Shown here: one piece after another, positions 55,320 through 64,000 of the stretch | Position numbering within the stretch: position 1 is the first letter of the stretch | How the letters are laid out: each line of letters opens with the position of its first letter | Assembly (NCBI GenBank): GCA_008692225.1 | Contig: VICG01000015.1 | Span: forward strand, 1,381,001 to 1,445,000 | DNA length: 64,000 nucleotides | From: Monilinia fructicola | Taxonomy: Eukaryota > Ascomycota > Leotiomycetes > Helotiales > Sclerotiniaceae | Reading direction: 5' to 3' | Program-made: the position numbers and the translations under genes | The notes under the pieces: model-generated | Databases searched by the model: none | What the model was told of the DNA's origin: nothing | What the model saw: the letters and a program-made list of their open reading frames with translations, nothing else

Positions 55320-56642
55320 TCAACTGGAGGTTTCCTCTGGCTTTAAAGCACCCTTTCCTTGGTTATCTACCAATCTCTGCATAAACATGTCAGTAAGGGC
55401 ATTTGCAAATTAGATTTTGTAAAAGGGACTCACCAAGAGATTTCTCAAGAGAACTGCAATAGTGACCTTTCCAATTGAAGGCACATAAATAGATGCCTTC
55501 TCCTTTACAGCAGGACCATCAAAATTCTTTTGAGAAGAGAAATTGATGCAAACAGCTCCATCCCTAATCAGATCGGTATTGACCTTGAACCTCTCGCCTG
55601 GAACACCAGAAATGACGACATCACTCTTTGGTAAGCAATCATCATTCTTCATTCCTTCCATATCGTGTACTTCGTGGTGAACCTTCTTGATACCCTTTCC
55701 ACGAGTAAAGAGCTTGACTCCATCAAGGTCACAAGAATAGACTGTAGCACCGTCATTCGCAAGTAAAGCAGCCAGTGGACGTCCAACAACTTCTGAGCGG
55801 TTGAACACAGTAATTGTCTTTCCGTATAGGCGATTGCCATATGGGAGAACCGAATTATAGATCTGGAGGTGTTCGAGAACCTTGACAACCGCTAAAGGCG
55901 TACAAGGTAAAATGGACTTTTGGGTATTGTGTGGGGCGTCGAGGAATCGAATGTTTTGGTACATGTTGAAACGATAGGTGTGTGCCAGACCTTCTACATC
56001 CTTGTTAAGAGCGACTATTTGTTGGATGTAACCGTCTTGCAGAGAAGGTGCGGGGAAGATTGGATAGTATACAATGATACCGTGGATCGAATCATCGTTA
56101 TTGGCTTTGAGGATTTCGTCTTCAATATCTTCCTTGGTAAACTTTCGGAGTTCAAAGTCAAAACCACTGGAAGAGATGAGTCAGTAAAGAGAACTCCCCC
56201 AGCCCATTGATAACTCGAAGTTTTCAATCTTTTATAGAAAAATCCGAAATCTTCAAATGAGGATGCTGGTAGGCTCCGAACGCCGCTCTGTTTCTCCTCA
56301 AAAAGGTCTCCTTCGAATGCTAACTCAAGACTTCTACCTTGGTGATATCCCAGATGACCCTCAAACGTATGCTAATATTTGGTATAGAACATCAAGCGCC
56401 TAGCTATGATTGCTTTGTTGTATAGCAAAAAACAAAGGGAAAGATACTGACTTCTCAATGCAGGTTGCCATCGACCAATCCGCATACTGTTGAGCTGCAG
56501 GATCTTCATTTGCCAATAATCCAACAAGCTTAGGCTTGAATGAAAGCTTCTGCAAATCTGTAGAAACCTCTCCCAGTAACTTCTTAGCAATTCCTTGGGC
56601 TAAGATAACCTTGCAGGTCGCTGGAACAGGAGAAGCCGACAT
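55320..56642 (-). CDS. MTD1: NAD-dependent methylenetetrahydrofolate dehydrogenase
   Basis: A cytosolic one-carbon enzyme that oxidises methylene-THF to methenyl-THF with NAD. Exons 56452-56642, 55434-56166 and 55320-55376 keep phase and give 326 residues, near the yeast 320. The first intron is 285 bp, long for this window. Start: MSASPVPATCKVILAQGIAKK. Motifs: LVGLLANEDPAAQQYADWS (substrate site), GIIVYYPIFPAPSLQD, LPCTPLAVVKVLEHL, and the Rossmann nucleotide loop TVFNRSEVVGRPLAALLANDGATVYSCDLDG. Then come KSDVVISGVPGERF and YVPSIGKVTIAVLLRNLL. The last exon is a short hydrophilic tail ending ETSS. Single-function size with no synthetase domain fits MTD1, not ADE3/MIS1. No frameshift. Confidence 0.95.
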
Positions 56643-58305
56643 TTTTGGTAGTAAATTACACGAGTTGAAGCAGAAAACTTTGAATGAGTTTGTTGCGTAA
56701 CTACCTTCAAGACCCAAGGACAGTCACAGTGTCTGACGAGAGTCTGATGTACCTGCTTTGTTGGTAGTGTGAGTTCTATTCTAGAGGGAAACAAATCAAC
56801 AGGAGAAGTAGAATTGATGAAACAACAATAACCTTGGAAGGTTAAGAGATAAAATTTTCATCTGGTTGCTTATCTTATCGGAGGAGGGGAAATGGAGGGG
56901 TAAATGCAACAAGGGTGGGTGAAATACCTAGTAGTTGACCTACCTGTGGTTAGAAATAGCTGGAGAGGCAGAAAAAGGTATAAAAGGTAATTATATGATA
57001 ATAAGTTGGGGAAGGTCTGATATTATGGAAATAGACCTACCTAGTAATAGAGATTGGTATAAATGTTGGTATAAATGAAGATATAAATATAAAATAGACG
57101 TAAAATATACGCTCTTATACAGAGTATAAATACTCATCTTGTCGTGACAAATTTTACATTACTGTGCCTATCACCTGGGTACTCATCTAGATTATGTAAT
57201 CTTACATATCCCGGAGTTCAGCCGACATTTGACCGCCCTTGGTGGCAGAAATTTTCCCCTCAATATTCTAGAAATATTAAATTACTCACTCCCCGCCATC
57301 ACTTGCAATAAATAAACATAGACCTGGTTCATATTTGATATCTGCCATCCAAGAATATTCCAATTGGAATAGATATTACACTTCACTCCTTTTCCTCTTA
57401 TTTTCCGTTTATAGGTAGAGCTGTTCGTTTGATACCCTTTTTGTTGATCGGCCATAAATTTTGATTCCTGCAATCCTGCGAATCCACTTGTAACTTGCGC
57501 CTCGCGCCTCGAACTACTGCTCCATACTTCAATTGCCCTGTTCCTCGAGAGTAAGTTGTTTCTATTTTATTCATGTGCCAGGATCTCTTGCCCTTAACTG
57601 TTCGCCATGAACCATATTCTGCTCCAACAGTCTGGAGTGCTAGACAGCTGTGGTGGGATCATTGATTTCATATCTTTGCCGGATGCTCGAAGCAGCTTCG
57701 AGACTACTGGATCATCTCAACCTCACCATCTCCCTTTATACTCTTCACATTTTCTGGAGTTCCTTCAGAGCATCAAATCACTTGGGTTATAAGCTCACAA
57801 GTTCAATTGCTTTCGACACTCCACTCTTGCCTCGATATATGCTTCAATCTTCGGTCCCTCTTCTCTCTGCCAGTCGGCCCCCGGAAATCCCCTTGAAGGT
57901 CGAACTTTTGGAACAATACAGCTGCTTTTATGCTTTTTGGAATGCCATATATTTTACCACTTGAGAGACACGAATATCTAGATCAATGACCCCCTTTCGC
58001 CATCGCAAATTTTCCTCTCGGCTGGACCGATATCCTATCAAATCAGAGCATCGGCTAGTCAAACTTTCAACAGAATCTGCAATTGCACAAGCACTTGATT
58101 TATGTGATAGTGACGCTGGGGTTTCGGGCAACGTCTTTCTAAGTTTGGCTGGATTCAGTAATTAATATTGTCAAGTTGCTGACCCTCAACTCTCCTTTAG
58201 ATTGCCTACTGTCATCTTCTATTACATATTCTGATTTCCAAATCCGACACCATATTCTCTCTCAAACCCTACGATATATCTATATCGGGAGTAAACTCCA
58301 ACAAA
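56643..58305. other. Divergent interval MTD1 / MMS19
   Basis: 1.66 kb holding both promoters. Overlapping 60-105-codon frames near 57600-57964 (+) have no recognisable content and I do not call them. The DNA near 57050-57130 is AT-rich. Confidence 0.4.
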
Positions 58306-61300
58306 ATGGGATCAACAGTGGCTGATTTTATGGCTGCGGGGGCCGAGGGAGATAAGTTAGCAATTGCCAATCGAAAAGCAGAAAGTAGGATGCTCAAGGC
58401 TGCAAATAGACATAAAAGTCCTCACCTTTATTGACCCAATGAATAGGTCTCACGGCAATTAGCAGTCTTATTGCAGAGCTTGGCCCATATATAGATGGAG
58501 AAGCCTCGATGGAAGATTGCCAGAAAGGTATACTCCTTTGAAAACATGTTGTTGCAACACGTTTCAGTACTTACCCAGGTATAGGATTGGAGTTCTTGTT
58601 ACTTGTACTACAGAGTATCGACCCCGGAAAGCTTTCAAGACATGATTGTAAGTTTTCGAGGGAATACATTCTTCTCTAGATACTAATCAAGTATAGTGAG
58701 TGCTCTCATCAATTACTTGACAAATCGAGTATCTCAAGCAGGAGAAGTTCAAATATATCGAGCTGGTCTGTTGGAAATCGCCAAGTGCTTAACCACCATT
58801 TCAAAGATGCCTAAATTCATCAAATCAAATGCACCTGATATTGCATCCGCAGTTTTTCGTCTTCCAGACAACAAAGCTTCTTTGAATGAATTTCCTCACG
58901 CTACGCGACTAAATCTACTGTATCTCCTCCAATACCTGTTAGATGCATATCCGACAGTACTTAAAACCTCAATGGGGAGCAAATTCGTTGATGGTATGGC
59001 TGCAATGGCGGCTGTGGAGAGGAACCCGTCTTGTATTCTCGCCATCTTCAAAATTTACACTCAATTAGGTAAAAGCTGGAATATTAGCTCAGACGAGGCC
59101 GAAACCATGTTTTCATCATTCTTCCGTTACTTTCCCATTACCACTACTAAATCAGCCACACCATTAAAACCAGAAGATGATCTGAAACGCGGCCTTTTGA
59201 ATTGTTTAACATCAAATGATGCCTTTGGATCATCCGTCTTCCCAGCGTTGTTCCAGAAACTAGACTCTGAAAGTGTCAGGGCCGATGTCAAGGTAACAAA
59301 TTTGATGTTCTTCTATATCACTACATATTAACACCTATCTTTTTAGATTGATGTCTTCGATGCGATGCTTGAATGCATACGCAGTTACTCGAACCTCTTT
59401 GACTTCTCGATCACCATATGGGATACTTTGAAATGGGAGGTCTGGAACGGCGAAAACGATGATTTCATCAATCGCTCTATACAAAATATCGCTGCAATTG
59501 CTAGTCAATTGGGAAAACAACAGTTTGATTTGAATAGCGACTACAACGACTTGGCAAAGTTTGTCAACCATGTTACCCAAGAATGTATTGTGATATTTAC
59601 CGATGATACAAAGAAGCGTATGATTCTTCCCTCTACACGTATTTTAAGCAAAATCGCAAGCACGTCTGCTTACGCTTTTACCCTTGTCTTCCGCAACTCA
59701 CTGCCAACAATCTTCACTTTATGGCAATCATTGGATACTATGAGCGATAGAACACGATTAGTAGAGTCTTTGAATATGATTCTTGAAGCACGTTCTGATA
59801 TTTCACGTTCATCCACGTCGAATATTGAAGGCACAGTTCATCAGCCTATAAAAGGTCTGGATGACGAATACATGACTCAACGATTAGCCATTATGGAGGA
59901 GAATTTCGACAAGTACCGCGAAAGTCTCGTTGAACTATACTTTGGTGCGACGTCCAAGTCATCTAGTGACCTGGAATTACAAATCGCGACGATTAAGGGA
60001 CTTACAACATTGGCCACAATCCGCAACAATTCCACTGACACACCATTCTTGAATTCCTTTGAACAGGGAACCATCATTGAAAAGCTCAATGAGACCGCTT
60101 TTAATCTAAAAGAGGCGGACCAGCTTCGTGCATTAGCGGTGACTTCCCTTTCCACGTTATCGGTTCGAAATCCAGACACATTTATCAGCATTACGCTCCC
60201 AAATTTCATTGGAAGACTCCCGGAGCAATTAAACTCCGGGAACGGCGATGATTCTGACGTTTCTCGTGTACTTTGGCTTCTAGACTCTCTTGTGGATATT
60301 GCCTGTAAGGCTACTTGCCAACATGAGTTGGAAGCCGTCTCTGACTCTGATACCAAAACTCACTTCAAATTCAGGTTGTTCAAAGCCCTTCAATCTGAAT
60401 TGGTAACGAAATTTACGCACCATGTCTCCAAATATGCAAACCAGAAATCATATCAGATGGCCATTTTAGCCGCTATCTATCGGGGATTACAAGTATTTGA
60501 TGATGCACTTGCCAACGATAAGACGACTGGAGAAGTCTCTTCGAATAACGATGACACTGCTGGTCCTTATGCCTTCATCGCTATCGCATTGTTTAAACGA
60601 GTCATTGGGCTCTTTCAACATGAGACGGGTGATTTGAAAGGGAGTTGGTTCGTCGGGATTGCCGAGTCCAATAAAGGAGAATCTTTCGATGATTCTGTCA
60701 TTGCACTTATTGGAGAAATTGGGACTTACGTCCTTCGATCCAATACCACTTCGGATGCCAACAACTTTCTGCTTAAAGCTAATGCAGAGAGTCCAAGTGA
60801 GCCGAGTCGTGTCTGGACTCTATTCAATTTTGGGGCCCATACAAGAGCTGATCTCGGTGCTTGTCAGCAAGATCTCCGCTTTGGCCCTTCTAACAAATGT
60901 TCGGCCAACATACTTTCCACAGCTTTAGTAGCTGGAGTTCGCAAAGAGGTTAGCTCATTTTATACTCAATCTTCATTCCGACTTCAACTAACACGTTCTA
61001 GGGTACGGATCGATTAGGGTTAAAAGCTAATGAAACTGCCAAATCAATGCTTTTGAGCGCTGTTTCCACGCAGAACGACTGTTCAAGACAAGCCCGTATA
61101 AGCATTCTGCAAATGATGCAACTTCTTGTCAATAAATTCGGTGCAGATAAACAATTATTTGAAGATGGAGGATCACTTCACGATATCATGCTACAGCTCG
61201 TCAAGGAAGCACCGTCAAAGCCAGATTCAGAAGCATATCAAATTTACCAAGCCTTGGCATATTTTGCTGCTGCTGCACTGGCAGCATATGAGCCTTGTAG

Positions 61301-61952
61301 TACGCTACTCATCGACATCATGATGCAGGGTCTTTCTGACCCAAAACGTGGTCGAAAGATTGCCCAAAGCTTCGCTATTCTTCTTGTTCCATCAAACATT
61401 ATGAACGATACCAATTTCTGTATCCTTCGTCCTCTTCGATTTGGTCGCCTTTACAGTCTAACTATCAATCAACTCATCTCACTCTGGCGATCTAGTGAAG
61501 ACAGTCGCATAAAGGATAACTGCCTCATCGCTCTTGTCGGTATTCTGCGATTTATGCCAGCAAAGATCATACAAGAAAATGCAGCACAAATTCTTCCACT
61601 TGCCCTGTCTGGTACAAATGTTCCAGATAAAGCTACAAAAGATGCCAGCATGAACATTATGATTGTCTTAATGCCAGAGAATCCAAATTTGATTGAAGAG
61701 CATCTTGACTCAATCATCAATCGGATGACGGATCGTACCCATAACACTTATGATTCGCCATCAGATGCTACTGTAGAGGGTAGATCAAAAGCTTTGGATG
61801 TACTTGCCATGCTTCCAACCTTGGTAGAGAAAGAAACTCTCTTGAGGCGTAAGAATAGCGTTTTAAAGGAACTCGATGTCGCACTAGATGATTGTTCCAG
61901 AGAAGTCAGAATGAGGGCTGATAGATGTAAAATGGTTTGGTTCAATTTGTAA
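58306..61952 (+). CDS. MMS19: Cytosolic Fe-S assembly targeting factor / MMS19 nucleotide excision repair protein
   Basis: Mms19 is a HEAT-repeat adaptor that delivers Fe-S clusters to DNA polymerases, helicases and XPD. The N-terminal exons are small: 58306-58384, 58447-58527 and 58579-58647, then a long exon from 58697. A further intron near 59293-59346 and one near 60948-61002 separate the ORF blocks. The protein begins MGSTVADFMAAGAEGDK. Family segments are LTAISSLIAELGPYIDGEASMEDCQK, SRHDLSALINYLTNRV, and MMS19_N, IVVFDAML-type blocks (IDVFDAMLECIRSYSNLFD). The C-terminal HEAT region is LISLWRSSEDSRIKDNCLIALVGILRFMP ... KELDVALDDCSREVRMRADRCKMVW. Length is about 1,100 residues. No frameshift was needed in the parts checked. 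Confidence 0.92.
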
Positions 61953-64000
61953 TTTGTGCTTCTTCCTGGCATAGCGTGGTGTTCAGAGCTTTCATCGAAT
62001 GGGATTTATTACTTATGCTTATTTGGGCTATGGAAATAGAGATAAGATCGGCGGAGAATGCATCGCAAAGATGTGAGATGAGTAAATTCAATGGCGAATT
62101 CTTGATAGCTAGAGTGATAAGGGAAGATGGACTAGCTCAAGGAGATCTCATATCTGATCAAAAGATAAGGAGCTTCGAACGAAAATATGTGTAGAATAAA
62201 GCTAGTATGATACTCTATCTTAAATCTATAGTGTTATTTTTCGACTTATATTTGATCTCTTTTTTTTTCTCTCCGTGATGGAATATGAAAATATGGGAAA
62301 TTGTAAAGTTGTATCTTAAGAATAACGATATCTATCGGTTCTAGGATGTGCTGTAATGATTTTCAAGTCACGCTAGAACATGAAACCCACTTATATTTGT
62401 GGTTTCCTGAGCCGGGGCTCTTCGCTTATTTTTAGCCCCTGGATACTCCTGGTTTGAAGTTACTAGCTACTCGAGTGTACTGGAATGATGATCATTATCT
62501 TATAAAACAAATGCTGGAGAAGAAGAAGAAGAGGAAGAGGAAGAGGAAGAAGAGAGATATACTCCCGAAGGATCATATAAATAGCCAGCCAATCCGTCTA
62601 CCGATCGTGGGATTCTTCGTCTTGTTTACAGGAAGCATCATGTAGGCGTGCGGCCGACGTCGTCTCTGATAGAACATGATTGTTTCCCTGATAGCTCTCT
62701 TCGATGTTGGAAGATCGGGGGATGAGTCAAAGATGGATACTCATGTTGTCAGGCGGGGGGAATGCCATACATTATCCATCACCAGGAGTTTCATCTGCCG
62801 AGTATCACCGCGCGGTCTGGAGAGGCCGTTTAGCTGTCCTGCGAAGTGGAGTGAGAGAGAATCACCCTGGGTGGGGCCCACGCTCGATTTTCCATGCTTG
62901 CGTGCCTGCTGTGCCGGGTTCTGAGGGATTGAGTTGGACGGGTCTCTCCTCGGGTATGGGTTGTGCTCTGCGAGTTTTCTACTGTGCCCATCTTCTCGAG
63001 GTTGTTTCATTGGGATGTGGGGATTTTTGATACTTCGGTACGCTATGCGAGGTTTAAAAATTTTGCTTCCTCTGGCTTCTACGAGAGGCTAACATGTGCA
63101 CAATTTTAGGGGCGGCATAGTGGAAAGTGAAGGCTAGTTTTTGAGTTGAAGAGACGGCACTATTTTTTCAACATGCTTAAACTTAAGTTTTTGTTGAGTA
63201 GCGCGGTTTTGAGGAATTGATTGGTTGATTATAATGCGGATGGAAAGCCATAGTGTATTACTAGGGCGTCTTGAAAAGCTGGATGCTTTTCGTGGTGACG
63301 GTTTACTATCGCCATCTAAGTCATCTTTGAGGCAGGTTAATTCTGTCATTCATTTAATTAATGCTCCGATAAGCAATCTACTAATCTGCGCGGTCTACGA
63401 TGAGAAAGGAACCATGAACCTTTCAGAGTAATTCAGGGAGATCAGAATCACCAGGTACTATACTTTCAAATTTTATCCAATGCTCCCTCTTCCATAAGGT
63501 TTTGGTGTGGTTTCCACCACGATGCTAACATATTCCGCAGAAAACGTGACACACATCCTGTTGCGTCAAACTCACATCAATATGCCCCACAATAGACTAG
63601 CGTAAGAATATGGTTCTCCAGAATTAGACTAGACTTGAACAAAGGAATGGATATTTCTCTCTGCCACTTCATGAATACAGAAGGTATCTTGACCTTTGCT
63701 TCAACAAATGCTCAATAGTTGGCGCTCAGTTACGTGCTGCTAGTAAGCAAGCCCCCACGCAAAAATGATTTTACGCTTCAAGAAGTTGGAAAATCATCTG
63801 AAGCAGCATGCTTCAATGTGAAACCCGATCTTCCGCGTCAAGAGACTGGCATAGAGGCACATGTAAGCACGTGGCCAGTGGTTACTTGTGATAAACGTAC
63901 ATCTTGTCTCTCACACATACCGCATCAGCTCAGCCTTGTGAGATATCTGAAATCACAAGACGAGCATCACGCACAAGAATATCGAAAACAATGCTCTCAA
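61953..64000. other. No supported gene to the window end
   Basis: 2.05 kb. It holds the MMS19 3' flank, a GAAGAA-type purine tract at 62516-62556, and a more GC-rich patch at 62640-63000 without recognisable proteins. A gene may continue outside the window. Confidence 0.4.
62516..62556. repeat. Purine tract, (GAA/GGA)n
   Basis: GAGAAGAAGAAGAAGAGGAAGAGG-type sequence, entirely purine on the + strand. Confidence 0.85.

Noticed and set aside
57607..57964. Overlapping 61- and 104-codon frames upstream of MMS19
   Set aside because: No motifs and no splice pattern joining them to MMS19, whose first exon begins with a good ATG at 58306.

Overview
The window reads as nuclear DNA of a filamentous ascomycete. 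Most genes carry short introns (about 45-70 bp, GT...AG). The recognisable proteins are fungal: scytalone dehydratase, a TRI12-type MFS pump, NAD-dependent Mtd1, Mpo1/DUF962, Alg6 and Mms19. Intergenic DNA is AT-rich and some repeat differences are transitions of the kind repeat-induced point mutation (RIP) makes. A leotiomycete such as a Botrytis or Sclerotinia relative is my guess; the sequence alone does not prove it.

Layout. 1-11 kb: 5' part of an unknown charged protein (-), a peroxisomal 2-hydroxyacyl-CoA lyase (-) divergent from an SH3BGR/thioredoxin-fold protein (+), a fungal amidoligase-domain protein (+), an unknown coiled-coil protein (-) and RNA polymerase II subunit RPB7 (-). Four of these carry single-base frameshifts, many in homopolymers. 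Because RPB7 is essential in yeast and is one of them, I read most as assembly errors. 12.3-13.1 kb: Mpo1-like dioxygenase. 13.8-25 kb: a run of six unrecognised intronless genes whose N-termini share a C-x-H ... C-x2-C signature; this is the most interesting block. 26.4-26.9 kb: a small spliced membrane protein. 28-32.5 kb: ALG6 and a membrane-anchored cupredoxin-domain protein. 32.5-35.9 kb: gene-poor, with a Pol III-like element.

35.9-40.2 kb: an MFS pump, an SDR and a scytalone dehydratase-like enzyme, possibly a small secondary-metabolism cluster. 42.7-45.8 kb: gamma-butyrobetaine/trimethyllysine dioxygenase (-) divergent from a mitochondrial thiamine pyrophosphate carrier (+). 46.7-50.8 kb: an unknown acidic protein and an ELMO/CED-12 protein. 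50.8-53.9 kb: gene-poor, with a striking degenerate minisatellite (51.17-52.5 kb). 54-54.4 kb: a MAPEG-like membrane protein. 55.3-56.6 kb: MTD1 (-). 58.3-62 kb: MMS19 (+). The last 2 kb show no gene I can support.

Functional links are loose, as usual in fungal chromosomes: housekeeping genes (RPB7, ALG6, MTD1, MMS19, TPC1) are interspersed with accessory blocks (the C-x-H array, the pigment/metabolite-like cluster, the minisatellite).
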